Positions 15,409-23,453 of a stretch of 35,007 nt of DNA are shown here, piece after piece. The notes under the pieces are model-generated. The model was not told the DNA's origin. It worked only from the letters and a program-made list of their open reading frames with translations, and did no database searches. Origin of the DNA: Thermoleophilaceae bacterium (GTDB lineage Bacteria; Actinomycetota; Thermoleophilia; Solirubrobacterales; JACPNS01). The stretch's first letter is position 1. Every line of letters starts with the position of its first letter. The DNA is taken from positions 1 through 35,007 of the forward strand of contig JAEMRJ010000011.1 in the NCBI GenBank assembly GCA_016463365.1, in the 5' to 3' direction. Position numbers and translations under genes: made by a program.

Positions 15409-16793
15409 TGCGCACCCCAGAAATCGGGGGCATCGCCACGTTTGGCGACGGCGGTCCGCAGTTCAATCAGCGCGGTATAGGTGGGGAGGGCGAAGATCGG
15501 CGTGGCCGAGCGCACAGCGCCAGATACCGCCGCATCAAACGACTTCTCAATCGAACGGTTCACGATCAGCCGCGAACGATCGATGCCGGCGTACGCCAGT
15601 CGTAGCGCAAGCTCTTCTGCTCGCGTGCCTGAGCAGGTGATCTGCCCGACCTTTCCGGCAAGCATCTCGAAGTCGGCGTCCCACACCCAGGAGACATCGC
15701 GACCGTCGGCGGTCTTGTCGTTCAGTGCGATCCAGAGATCAAAGGGCGGCCCCTCCTCGGCGATCGTCCTCAGCACCTCGTTCGCACCGGTTGGATTCTT
15801 GATCAGCATGAGCGCAACTTTGTGACCGGAGATCTCGAGTGTCTCGACGCGTCCGAAAACGGCGCGAGCTGCGGCGAGGCCCCCGGCGATCGAGCCTGCC
15901 GGCAGATCAAGTGCATGGGCAGCCGCTGCCGCGGCGACCGCGTTGTAGACGTTGTACAGACCGGGGATCGGAAGGTCGGCGGCAATCTCGCCGTCCGGTG
16001 TGGAGATCGTGATTTCGCTCCCTTCCATACCGTGCGTGGCGATCGCGGTCGCTGCGATCTGCGGAACTGGACGCTCGAAGTCGCCGTTGGGGCAGCGGTA
16101 GACACCCAGGTGCCCGAGCTGCACGGCGTCGTACTCGAGTGGCGCGCCGCACAGGCGGCAGAACTTCGAGTCCGCGGCGTGGCGCGGGGCAGGCTCGGCG
16201 TGCGACGTGTCGTTCAGGCCGAAGTACAGGGTGTTGTCGCGGCCCGCGCCAAGTCCGGCGAGCAGCGGATCATCGGCGTTCAGCACCACGCGGGTCTCGG
16301 CTGGGAGCGTGGCGATCATCTGCTGCCAGGAGTCGGCCAGGCTTTCCAGTTCGCCGTACCGGTCGAGCTGGTCGCGAAAGAGATTGCCGAGCAGAAGCAC
16401 AGAAGGCCTGGTCTGCTCAACGATGCGCGCAGTCCAGGCCTCATCGACTTCGAACAGCCCGAGCTCGCCCTGAACTTCGCCGTGCCTGCTGGCATCCAGC
16501 AGCGCAGTCGCGATCCCGCCGGCCATGTTGGCGCCGGCACGATTGTGGACCACCGGGATCCGCGAGCGTTTCAGAACGCTCGCGAGCAGCGAAGCTGTCG
16601 TCGTCTTGCCATTGGTGGCCGAAATCACGACGCACCCGCGGGGCAGCCCAGATGACAATCGCGCGATCGCATCATCCTGAAGTCGCAGCAACACCTTTCC
16701 GGGCAACGAGGTGCCCCCGCCGCGCCCGCTCAGGCGACTGGCAACGCCGACGCTCTTGGCTGCGCCGAGCTTGACTCTGGAGACCGAATGCAT
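15405..16793 (-). CDS. murT: Lipid II isoglutaminyl synthase, Mur-ligase-like subunit MurT
   Basis: A 462-residue Mur-ligase relative (central domain plus DUF1727 C-domain) that activates the D-Glu carboxylate of lipid II with ATP for amidation by GatD ammonia. The P-loop is SATNGKTTTASLL. The insertion that binds zinc in MurT has C212, C215 and C234, but the expected fourth ligand is missing: the motif reads CPNG instead of CPNC (Gly237). Start ATG 16793 (HSVSRVKLGAAKS) is chosen because the frame upstream of it overlaps the preceding gene and resembles no Mur protein. No good Shine-Dalgarno is seen. It follows the class II amidotransferase gene by 38 nt. Confidence 0.92.
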   Translation of the reverse strand: MHSVSRVKLGAAKSVGVASRLSGRGGGTSLPGKVLLRLQDDAIARLSSGLPRGCVVISATNGKTTTASLLASVLKRSRIPVVHNRAGANMAGGIATALLDASRHGEVQGELGLFEVDEAWTARIVEQTRPSVLLLGNLFRDQLDRYGELESLADSWQQMIATLPAETRVVLNADDPLLAGLGAGRDNTLYFGLNDTSHAEPAPRHAADSKFCRLCGAPLEYDAVQLGHLGVYRCPNGDFERPVPQIAATAIATHGMEGSEITISTPDGEIAADLPIPGLYNVYNAVAAAAAAHALDLPAGSIAGGLAAARAVFGRVETLEISGHKVALMLIKNPTGANEVLRTIAEEGPPFDLWIALNDKTADGRDVSWVWDADFEMLAGKVGQITCSGTRAEELALRLAYAGIDRSRLIVNRSIEKSFDAAVSGAVRSATPIFALPTYTALIELRTAVAKRGDAPDFWGAQ

Positions 16794-16831
16794 GAGCCGC
16801 TGATTATCGCGGCTCGCCCCGCTGTCTCTTG

Positions 16832-17683
16832 TCAGGCAGGCGTACTTGCGGATCGACTGCCGGCCGCGACGTGGCCGTTCGTCGAAACCTTGCGTGCGTA
16901 TTCCGCGGCCCACAGACCGCGCGCCTCGCGACGGAGCGCCGCGTCTGGCTCAAGCTTTTCGATCTGCGCGATTTCAACCAGTTCGTCACCGAGCAGACGC
17001 TCGCCCGTCGGCTCCTCGGGGTCTTCGGGGTCGAGCGAGATCAGAACGTCCTGCTGGACACGGTGCCAGCGCTCGCGGGTGAGGGGTTCGCTGGCGACCA
17101 TTGCAACGCCCGGCCGCGTGGTCCAGAAGAGGTCGAATATGCCGAGTTTGTAGGCGTAGAGCTTGTTCCCGTCGCTGAACACGAAGTTGACGCCGGAGAA
17201 TGTGTGTCCGGCCACGACGGCCGCGACAGTACGGCGAATCGATCGGACGGGGTCACTGGGATCAAAGTCATGCATCAGACGCAGGAAGAAGCACTCTGAG
17301 TCGGTCTGGCCGAGCGGGTCGCTCATCCCCGGCCGGAGCAGGCTGCGAAACCCGAGGATGGTGCCGTTGTGGGAGAAGCTGTAGGGCCCGAACTCGAACG
17401 GGTGCGTGTTCTCGGCGGAGAGCCCGCCGAGCGTCGCGCGGCGCACGTGGACGTTGAAGATGCGGCCACGCAGCTCGGTGGCTGCGTCGAATCGGCCGTC
17501 TGAAAACGCTGCAGTGGGAAAGCGTTCCGTGACGGGTGAGGCGCAACCGAGATCGGGATACGCCGCAAGTCCCCAACCAGAATCGTGATCTTCGGACAAC
17601 CGGATCATCGGGTTGCTCGATTCGATCAGTTCGTGCCGGATCGAAATCGGATCCGACGCCACCGCTCCAAAGACGCGACACAT
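16832..17683 (-). CDS. Class II glutamine amidotransferase (YafJ/EgtC-like)
   Basis: A 283-residue N-terminal-nucleophile amidotransferase. It begins MCRVFGAVAS, so Cys2 becomes the nucleophile after Met removal. HVRRATLGG, NTHPFEFGPYSFSHNGTI and QTDSECFFLRLMH are the glutamine-binding and catalytic segments shared by YafJ and EgtC. EgtC removes the gamma-glutamyl group in ergothioneine synthesis, but no other egt gene is nearby, so the substrate is unknown. It is the first gene of the minus-strand cluster leading into murT-gatD, which hints at a role in glutamate/glutamine amide chemistry of the wall (inference only). A -10-like TAGTCT lies 9 nt before its ATG. Confidence 0.85.
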   Translation of the reverse strand: MCRVFGAVASDPISIRHELIESSNPMIRLSEDHDSGWGLAAYPDLGCASPVTERFPTAAFSDGRFDAATELRGRIFNVHVRRATLGGLSAENTHPFEFGPYSFSHNGTILGFRSLLRPGMSDPLGQTDSECFFLRLMHDFDPSDPVRSIRRTVAAVVAGHTFSGVNFVFSDGNKLYAYKLGIFDLFWTTRPGVAMVASEPLTRERWHRVQQDVLISLDPEDPEEPTGERLLGDELVEIAQIEKLEPDAALRREARGLWAAEYARKVSTNGHVAAGSRSASTPA

Positions 17684-17692
17684 GGTCGTTCC

Positions 17693-17698
17693 AGACTA
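17693..17698 (-). promoter_or_regulatory. -10 element for the class II amidotransferase
   Basis: On the minus strand TAGTCT lies 9 nt before the ATG at 17683, the same spacing as miaB and dut. No Shine-Dalgarno is present. Confidence 0.4.
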
Positions 17699-17795
17699 CA
17701 GATCGCAGGGTGCCCCGCGTCACGACGTTCCGAGCCGGGAGGATGGAGCCCCTGCGCATCGAACCTCTGTAGAGACAATCAACAAAGGAGGACAG

Positions 17796-18179
17796 ATGGC
17801 TGCAAACCCAGAGAGGGTCACCGGCTGGTGGCTTTTCGCCGGAGTGCTGCTCACAGTCGCAGGTGTTGCCAACATCATCTACGGAGTGGCGGCGATCGGG
17901 AATTCAAAATTCTTCACCGAGAATGCCACGCTGATCGCATCTGACCTGAAGACCTATGGCTGGGTGATCCTCCTGCTGGGAGTGATCCAGCTGACCGCTG
18001 GTGGATCGCTGTTTGTCGGCGGAGGATGGGGCCGCTTCGTCGGAATCGTTGCAGCTGGCCTGAACGCGATCGCCTACCTGATGACGATCCCGCTGGCGCC
18101 GTTCTGGTCGCTGATGATGTTCATGTTGTCGCTCGTCATCGTCTACGAGCTCTCGAAGTCGACCGAGCGGTACGAGTAG
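17796..18179 (+). CDS. Small four-helix membrane protein (DUF7144-like)
   Basis: A 127-residue hydrophobic protein with four predicted membrane helices: GWWLFAGVLLTVAGVANIIYG; the segment with YGWVILLLGVIQLTAGGSLF; FVGIVAAGLNAIAYL; and a last one ending LSLVIVYEL. This pattern matches the actinobacterial DUF7144/YtpI-like small membrane proteins of unknown function. The start at 17796 is fixed by an excellent Shine-Dalgarno (AAAGGAGG, 17784-17791); the longer upstream open frame has no coding character. It diverges from the amidotransferase gene and converges on the GNAT gene. Confidence 0.82.
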   Translation: MAANPERVTGWWLFAGVLLTVAGVANIIYGVAAIGNSKFFTENATLIASDLKTYGWVILLLGVIQLTAGGSLFVGGGWGRFVGIVAAGLNAIAYLMTIPLAPFWSLMMFMLSLVIVYELSKSTERYE

Positions 18180-18215
18180 CCCGATCGTGTACTGACGCCT
18201 CGTGGCAACCGAATC

Positions 18216-18827
18216 TCAGGCGGGGTCCCGCCACATCGCCCACAGATTCGGGCCACGAGGCATGTGGTGCTCTGCAGTCACGCGAAATCCGAGCCGCGCG
18301 TAGTAGGCGATGTTGCTCTCTTTTGACGACTCCAGGTATGCCGCGACGCCGTCCTTGTCGCACTGATCAAGCACGGGGGAGAGCACGGCCCCGGCGAGCC
18401 CCCGGCCCTGCGCCGTCGGATCGGTTCCGACAACGGCCAGATACCAGTGCGGCGGCGCAGCCGGATGCTGGCGTTCGGTCCGCAGCAGTCCGCTTGAAAC
18501 CATCGGGCTCCGTGCGAGCACCCCGGGGTGGCCCAGCGACCGCACCCGGATGACCGAGCGCGCTAGCTGGATGTCCTCGCGGAGCGTGGTCTTCCATTCG
18601 CCCGGCTCCGCCCAGGCCGATGCACTCAGCAGCTCGTCGGTGGTCCAGACTTCGCCGCGCACGAGGAGCTGTCGGAGTCGGGTGGCGTGAAAGCGCTCGA
18701 GCACAAATGGCCGGAATTTGTCCGACGGGCACGACCACTGCGCCACGGGATCGTCAAAGAACGCCCGGGCGAGGGCGCGCGCAAGCTGAGGTACATCGGC
18801 ATGAGTAGCTGGCCGTGCAGCGCTCAA
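18216..18827 (-). CDS. GNAT-family N-acetyltransferase
   Basis: A 203-residue Gcn5-related acetyltransferase. The N-terminal RPATHADVPQLARALARAF strand-helix and the acetyl-CoA loop TDPTAQGRGLAGAVL (motif A, Q/R-x-x-G-x-G/A) are clear, followed by the C-terminal NIAYYARLGFRV segment. The start is TTG at 18827, overlapping the kup stop as TTGA (18824-18827); this supports the rare start and translational coupling to kup. The acceptor substrate is unknown. It ends 36 nt from the convergent DUF7144-like gene. Confidence 0.88.
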   Translation of the reverse strand: MSAARPATHADVPQLARALARAFFDDPVAQWSCPSDKFRPFVLERFHATRLRQLLVRGEVWTTDELLSASAWAEPGEWKTTLREDIQLARSVIRVRSLGHPGVLARSPMVSSGLLRTERQHPAAPPHWYLAVVGTDPTAQGRGLAGAVLSPVLDQCDKDGVAAYLESSKESNIAYYARLGFRVTAEHHMPRGPNLWAMWRDPA

Positions 18828-20755
18828 ACTTCGACCTTTGAGCCCATCACAATCGTGCGATCGAGCGGCAGTCCGAAATACTCGACCGGATCAGCTGCGA
18901 TGCGCGAGGTCGCCACAAACAGTGCTTTGCGCCAACGGGGCATGCCGGTGACGTGGCCCCGGCGAAGCTCGATCTCAGAGACAAAATAGTTCGCTGTGTC
19001 GACCTCGAGCGGGCATGCGACGTCGTCGCGCTCCTCCATCATGCGCAGAACCCCCGGCACGTTCACTTCGTCCATGTAGCCAAAATACGCGGTCACATGG
19101 GTGATTCCGTCGCCGGCGAATCCAAGGTCTTCAACGCTCAGTCCTTCGCCCGGCGTCATGTGCGGGACGGTCGATGTTGCGATCGTGAGGATCACCACAT
19201 GTTCATGCAGCGTGTGCAGTCGTTCGGCGCAGGCGCGCATAGCCAGTGGCGTGGTCTCCGGGTTCCGGTCGAGAAACACCGCGGTCCCCTTGACGCGCGT
19301 GAGCGCCGGGCCCATCTCATCGATCTCCCGCACAAAATCTCGCAGTGGGCCTTCGTACCGCTTGCGTGCTTCTGTGACCTCGCGTCGCCCGCGGTGCCAG
19401 GTCAGCAGCACCGTGAACGTCAGCAGGCCGATCAGCAGCGGCAGCCAGGCGCCGTGGAACACTTTCGTCAGGTTGGCCGCAAAGAACAACAGGTCGTAGG
19501 TGATCAGCATCACCCCGCCGCCAATCACAACCGGCAGCGGCCATGCCCACTGCTGGCGCGCGTAGTAGAAGAACAGCAGGGTCGTGATCGTGATCGTTCC
19601 TGTCACCGCCATCCCGTAGGCAAAACCAAGCGCGGTCGACGATTTGAAGACAAAAATCAGAGTGAGCACCGCAATCATCAGAAACCAGTTGATCCACGGC
19701 ACGTAGATCTGGCCGATCGAAACCGCCGAAGTCTGCCGGATTCTCAGCCGTGGCAGGTACCCGAGCTGCACCGACTGGTGCGCGATCGAAAACGCGCCCG
19801 TGATCACAGCCTGTGATGCGATCACCGTTGCCATCGTTGCGAGTAGAACCATCGGCAGGTGCGCCCAGTCGGGACCAAGCTGGAAGAACGGGTTGTCTGT
19901 TGCCATTGACGGGTCACCGAGGATCAGCGCGCCCTGTCCGAAGTAGTTGAGCATGCAGGCCGGCAGCACCAGGCTGACCCATGCAAGCGTGATCGGGCGG
20001 CGACCGAAGTGCCCCATGTCGGCGTACAGGGCCTCAGCTCCTGTGACAGCCAGGACAATTGCGGCCATGGCGAAAAAGCTGATCTCGAAATGGCTGAACA
20101 TGAACTCGGCGGCGAACGCGGGGGAGAGCGCCTTCAGGATCTCGGGCTGCTGGGCGATTCCATGAACCCCGAGCGCCGCAATCGTCAGAAACCAGACGAT
20201 CATGATCGGGCCGAACAGGCGTCCCACCGCGCCGGTGCCGAAGCGCTGAAACATGAACAACGCGATGATCACGCCAGCGGTGATCGGAAGAATCAGATGG
20301 TCGAGCTCCGGTGCCGCGACCTCAAGGCCCTCGACCGACGAAAGCACCGAGATGGCCGGCGTGATCATGCTGTCGCCGAAGAACAGCGAGGCGCCGAAGA
20401 TCCCGAGCGCACCGAGCAGGTAACGAGTGTGCCTGTTGCCCGCTGAAGTCTTGCGTTTGATCAACGTCACCAGCGCCATGATGCCGCCTTCGCCATCGTT
20501 GTCTGCGCGCATGACCAGCGAGACATACGTGATCGAGACGATGACCATGACCGACCAGAAAATCATCGAGAGGACACCGAAGATCGTGTCGGAACTGACC
20601 GCGACCGGATGGGGATCAGCAGGGCTGAAGATCGTCTGAACCGTGTAGAGCGGGCTGGTGCCGATGTCACCGAAGACGACGCCGAGAGCGCCGATGTACA
20701 TCGCCCGCTTTGCGTTCGTTCTGGAGGGCGCCTCGGTCAAGCGGCCAGCGTACAC
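18824..20755 (-). CDS. kup: Potassium uptake protein Kup
   Basis: A 643-residue KUP/HAK/KT K+ importer with about 12 membrane helices in the N-terminal 430 residues and a soluble C-terminal domain. The entry motif GDIGTSPLYT follows LGVVFG; GEGGIMALVTL, FGDSMITPAISVLSSVEGL and IMIVWF are family hallmarks. Length is normal. The GTG start at 20755 is the best available before RAMYIGALGVVFGDIG, though a later start cannot be excluded. It diverges from the cupin gene with only 32 bp between start codons, and its stop overlaps the acetyltransferase start. Confidence 0.95.
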   Translation of the reverse strand: MYAGRLTEAPSRTNAKRAMYIGALGVVFGDIGTSPLYTVQTIFSPADPHPVAVSSDTIFGVLSMIFWSVMVIVSITYVSLVMRADNDGEGGIMALVTLIKRKTSAGNRHTRYLLGALGIFGASLFFGDSMITPAISVLSSVEGLEVAAPELDHLILPITAGVIIALFMFQRFGTGAVGRLFGPIMIVWFLTIAALGVHGIAQQPEILKALSPAFAAEFMFSHFEISFFAMAAIVLAVTGAEALYADMGHFGRRPITLAWVSLVLPACMLNYFGQGALILGDPSMATDNPFFQLGPDWAHLPMVLLATMATVIASQAVITGAFSIAHQSVQLGYLPRLRIRQTSAVSIGQIYVPWINWFLMIAVLTLIFVFKSSTALGFAYGMAVTGTITITTLLFFYYARQQWAWPLPVVIGGGVMLITYDLLFFAANLTKVFHGAWLPLLIGLLTFTVLLTWHRGRREVTEARKRYEGPLRDFVREIDEMGPALTRVKGTAVFLDRNPETTPLAMRACAERLHTLHEHVVILTIATSTVPHMTPGEGLSVEDLGFAGDGITHVTAYFGYMDEVNVPGVLRMMEERDDVACPLEVDTANYFVSEIELRRGHVTGMPRWRKALFVATSRIAADPVEYFGLPLDRTIVMGSKVEV

Positions 20756-20787
20756 ACGGTGTCCGGCGGGTCCGCGATTCTCTGGCT

Positions 20788-21213
20788 GTGCAAGGGCGTG
20801 AGATCGTCAACATCGAGGCGAATGAGCGGATCGTCTTTCGGGTGATCGCCGCAGAATCAGACGGTGAGCTTCTGGAGATGGATGACTTCTGGGGTCACCC
20901 GGAACACGAGGTCGGACTGCATCATCACCCGACCATGGAGGAGACCTGGCACGTCATCGCAGGATCGGTCGAGTTTGTCGTCGGCGATAGGGAAGTCTTC
21001 GCCGGACCGGGGGACATCGTGGTTGCGCCACCGGGCGTGCGGCACAGTGCCCGAAACGTCGGGGGGCCGGCCCACATCCGCGTTCAGATGCGGCCCGCCC
21101 TGCGCTGGGAGGAGTTCGTCACGCAGTATTTCGCGCTCGAAAACGCCCCGCACGAAACCGAGGCGGAGTTTGCCGAGCTGCTCGTTGAGTACTCGACTGA
21201 GATCGAGATCTGA
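20788..21213 (+). CDS. Single-domain cupin protein
   Basis: A small cupin of about 141 residues from GTG 20788. Cupin motif 1 is GLHHHPTMEETWHVIAGSVEF, with the metal-binding His cluster and Glu. Motif 2 is PGDIVVAPPGVRHSARN, with the fourth His. The beta-barrel is complete and an acidic C-tail follows. No enzymatic assignment is possible; such cupins bind a metal and may be dioxygenases, isomerases or ligand sensors. The frame is open further upstream, but that part overlaps the divergent kup gene, so GTG 20788 is chosen. No strong Shine-Dalgarno is seen. Confidence 0.75.
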   Translation: MQGREIVNIEANERIVFRVIAAESDGELLEMDDFWGHPEHEVGLHHHPTMEETWHVIAGSVEFVVGDREVFAGPGDIVVAPPGVRHSARNVGGPAHIRVQMRPALRWEEFVTQYFALENAPHETEAEFAELLVEYSTEIEI

Positions 21214-21239
21214 AAGCGTTCCGGCGAGACGATGGGCGC

Positions 21240-21268
21240 GCGGGAGCCTCCTCCATTCAGGTTCCCGC
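21240..21268. terminator. Hairpin between convergent genes
   Basis: GCGGGAGCC (21240-21248) pairs with GGTTCCCGC (21260-21268), 9 bp with one G-U and an 11-nt loop. It lies between the cupin stop and the stop of the convergent small membrane protein gene. There is no T-run, as is common in high-GC terminators. Confidence 0.45.
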
Positions 21269-21304
21269 TCTTGACGTCGCCAGCCTTCTGCTCGGGGCGG
21301 CGCT

Positions 21305-21676
21305 CTAGCCGCAGACGTACAGCCCTGTGTCGCACGTGTCGCCGACGAAGAACCAGAGGACAATCGCGGCCATCACCAGCAGTGACGACACGACGACAGA
21401 GATCTCGACTGCACTTGGTCGCGTGGTTCGGCCCCTGAGGGCGTGGTCCAGGACACTCAACAGCTTGACCGCCAGTGCGACGAGGACCAGAAGAGATGCG
21501 TAGCTGGCCACAAGGCTCTGGCCCTTCGTCGCGCCAGCGTCCCGGAGAATCACGCCAAGGGCGAGCACCACGACGGGAACGATCACCCACATCGCCACGC
21601 CGACCGCGGCGAAGAGGGTGCCGAGACTACGTTTCGGCTGAAGCCCTGATGACGATTCCTCACGCTTGAGAACCAC
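21305..21676 (-). CDS. Small three-helix membrane protein, unknown function
   Basis: A 123-residue protein with a short charged N-terminus, then hydrophobic helices at about 18-45, 57-76 and 89-110, and a short tail with two cysteines (GDTCDTGLYVCG) likely outside the membrane. No family is recognised. The start is GTG at 21676 (VLKREESSSG). It diverges from the winged-helix/cyclase gene across a 98-bp AT-richer gap that carries repeats, so the two may share regulation. It is a plausible real gene because the hydrophobic segments are coherent and it fits the gap exactly, but coding evidence is moderate. Confidence 0.6.
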   Translation of the reverse strand: MVLKREESSSGLQPKRSLGTLFAAVGVAMWVIVPVVVLALGVILRDAGATKGQSLVASYASLLVLVALAVKLLSVLDHALRGRTTRPSAVEISVVVSSLLVMAAIVLWFFVGDTCDTGLYVCG

Positions 21677-21705
21677 GAGTCAGATTTATCACAAAGGTGC
21701 GAATA

Positions 21706-21764
21706 GAGGTACGGGCACCTCCGTTCGTAATAGTTTCGATATAGTCTTTCGTAGGCGTTTCGTA
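21706..21764 (+). promoter_or_regulatory. Repeat-bearing divergent control region with -10 TATAGT
   Basis: An inverted repeat GAGGT/ACCTC (21706-21721) is followed by four TTCGTA-like hexamers starting at 21724, 21735, 21748 and 21759 (the second reads TTCGAT), spaced 11, 13 and 11 bp, about one helical turn each. TATAGT at 21740-21745 is a good -10 for the cyclase gene at 21775. The phased repeats straddle it and look like regulator sites. Confidence 0.4.
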
Positions 21765-21774
21765 ACTCATTGCG

Positions 21775-22551
21775 ATGAACTCAACCCGAAGCACATCAAC
21801 TGCCGACCTGCTGCTCGAAGTGATGGAGCTCACGAGCCTCGGTGCATCGACCGAGTCACAGCTCTCAAGGCGGCTCCGGCGTTCGCATCCGTTCGCGCGG
21901 GCCGATCGTCGACTCGGCGGTGTGTTGAAAGTTCTTGAGGCCGAAGGCCTGATCGTCGCGAGTCCCGAGAGAGGGGAAAGGGCGTATCGAACAACACCGA
22001 ACGGCCTCGAGGCCCTTGAGAAGAAGGGTCGCTTCTCTGCCACGGCCGCAGTTCTGTTCACCGACATCGTCGGCTCGACCGAACTCATCGATTCACTCGG
22101 CGAGACTGAGGCGCATGAAATCCGCCAACGCCATTTTGCGCTCCTGCGACAGGCAGTCGATTCGTGCCGGGGACAAGAGGTCAAGAGCCTGGGCGACGGA
22201 CTGATGGTGATCTTCGGCAAGCCGGCGTCGGCCGCAGAATGCGCAAGCACGATGCAGCAGCTCGTTGCCGACGGCGCGGATCAGATCGGACTGCGTGTCG
22301 GAGTTCATGCCGGCGAGCTCCTGCGCGACGGCGATGACTACTTCGGGTCGACCGTGATCACCGCGCGCCGTCTCTGCGATCTTGCAGATTCCGGTCAGAC
22401 GCTCATCTCGGATGACACGTTTGCGCTGCTCGGCGGCAAGTTCGGGCATTCGGCTGAGTCAGTTGGCGCTCTCGAGCTCAAGGGCCTCAGTGTTCCGGTC
22501 CCGGCATCTGCACTGAACTGGGGCTCACCTGTCGCGGATCTGGTGGCCTAG
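21775..22551 (+). CDS. Winged-helix / class III nucleotidyl cyclase fusion
   Basis: A 258-residue soluble protein. Residues about 8-85 look like a PadR/MarR-type winged helix (RRLGGVLKVLEAEGLI, then ERAYRTTPNGLEAL). Residues about 88-250 are a class III adenylate/guanylate cyclase domain: metal aspartates D97 (FTDIVGSTE) and D141 (SLGDG), substrate lysine K137, and GLRVGVHAGE. The transition-state pair NxxxR is only half kept: R199 is present, but the Asn position is Ile195. Cyclases usually carry membrane or HAMP modules, so a DNA-binding-type front end is unusual. It may couple nucleotide binding to transcription. The padR gene starts 8 nt after its stop. Confidence 0.85.
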   Translation: MNSTRSTSTADLLLEVMELTSLGASTESQLSRRLRRSHPFARADRRLGGVLKVLEAEGLIVASPERGERAYRTTPNGLEALEKKGRFSATAAVLFTDIVGSTELIDSLGETEAHEIRQRHFALLRQAVDSCRGQEVKSLGDGLMVIFGKPASAAECASTMQQLVADGADQIGLRVGVHAGELLRDGDDYFGSTVITARRLCDLADSGQTLISDDTFALLGGKFGHSAESVGALELKGLSVPVPASALNWGSPVADLVA

Positions 22552-22559
22552 GAACACGC

Positions 22560-23036
22560 ATGTCAAGACGCTTCTTCAGGCACGGAGAGCTTCCCCTGGT
22601 GCTCATAGCGCTGGTGGCGACCGCGCCTCGCCACGGCTACGAGATCATGTCGGAACTGACGCGCCTCTTCGGTCCGCGCTACCGGGCATCGCCGGGCAGC
22701 ATCTATCCGGCGATCGAAGCGCTTCAGGCAGAAGGCCTGATCGAGGGAAGGTCCGATCAGGAGCGCACCGTCTACACCATCACCGCGGCCGGAAAGCGAG
22801 CTTTGGAGGATCGCGCCGATCAGCTAGCAGCCATCGAGCTTCGGCTGCACGTGAAACTGGCGGAGAGTGACTCGCTGGAGGCTCTGCTGACGCAGTTCAA
22901 GGCGCGACTGAGTCCACTGACCGGACGTGTCGACACCGAGAGCGCGGCCGCGATCCTTGAGTCCGCGGCCAACGAAATAGAACTTCTGAAATCCGTAAAC
23001 ACCACGAAACAAGCCAAACGGAGACAACATGCATGA
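22560..23036 (+). CDS. PadR-family transcriptional regulator
   Basis: A 158-residue PadR-type winged-helix repressor. The N-terminal domain includes HGYEIMSELTRLFG, SPGSIYPAIEALQAEGLIEG and RTVYTITAAGKRAL, the recognition helix and wing of the family. The C-terminal part is a helical dimerisation region. It follows the cyclase fusion by 8 nt, and its last 8 nt overlap the next gene, so three genes form one operon. In related operons PadR represses the small membrane protein behind it (inference). Confidence 0.92.
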   Translation: MSRRFFRHGELPLVLIALVATAPRHGYEIMSELTRLFGPRYRASPGSIYPAIEALQAEGLIEGRSDQERTVYTITAAGKRALEDRADQLAAIELRLHVKLAESDSLEALLTQFKARLSPLTGRVDTESAAAILESAANEIELLKSVNTTKQAKRRQHA

Positions 23037-23430
23037 CGACCCTTTCGCTCGCGCGGTTGAACGTGTTGAAACTGCCGAGCAGCAGAAGCGCGACGCCAAG
23101 ATCGCGCGTCGCAAAGACAAGCTCTCAGAGGGCAACCGCTTTGCGCTGAACATCCACGCAACAGTGTTCATCGCGGTCAACTTCCTTTTGATCGCGATCT
23201 GGGCGATGGTCTGGCAACTCAACGACGGCACCAGCTACCCGTGGTTTGTCTTTGTTCTGCTCGGTTGGGGCATCGGTCTGGCGGCGCACTGGGCAGCGAC
23301 GCGCCGGCACACGAGCAAGCGCCCGTCGGGGCTGGCTTCGGCAGAATTGGAGCGCCTGGTTGAACTGCATCGAAACGGTTCGCTCGACGACGAAGAATTC
23401 CGCGCCGCGAAGGCAAAGATCCTCCTGTGA
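23029..23430 (+). CDS. 2TM-domain protein with C-terminal SHOCT
   Basis: A 133-residue protein: a charged helical N-terminus, two membrane helices (about 40-62 and 71-90, ending LAAHWAATRR; the '2TM domain' pattern), then a SHOCT module at the C-terminus (LERLVELHRNGSLDDEEFRAAKAKIL). SHOCT is a short oligomerisation motif common in actinobacterial membrane proteins. The start at 23029 lies inside the end of padR, with GGAGA about 5 nt upstream. It is the likely target of the PadR protein. The biochemical role is unknown. Confidence 0.85.
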   Translation: MHDDPFARAVERVETAEQQKRDAKIARRKDKLSEGNRFALNIHATVFIAVNFLLIAIWAMVWQLNDGTSYPWFVFVLLGWGIGLAAHWAATRRHTSKRPSGLASAELERLVELHRNGSLDDEEFRAAKAKILL

Positions 23431-23453
23431 GGCATTGCTGGTAAAACTCGGGG

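Noticed and set aside
16794..16913. N-terminal extension of MurT to an upstream start
   Set aside because: It would overlap the upstream amidotransferase gene and adds Arg-rich residues unlike any Mur ligase.
17613..17795. N-terminal extension of the DUF7144-like protein
   Set aside because: The strong Shine-Dalgarno at 17784-17791 fixes the start at 17796, and the extension would overlap the divergent amidotransferase start.
18219..18232. GGCGGG/CCCGCC inverted repeat as a terminator between DUF7144-like and GNAT genes
   Set aside because: The loop would be only 2 nt and it lies within the GNAT coding end; chance pairing in GC-rich DNA is more likely.
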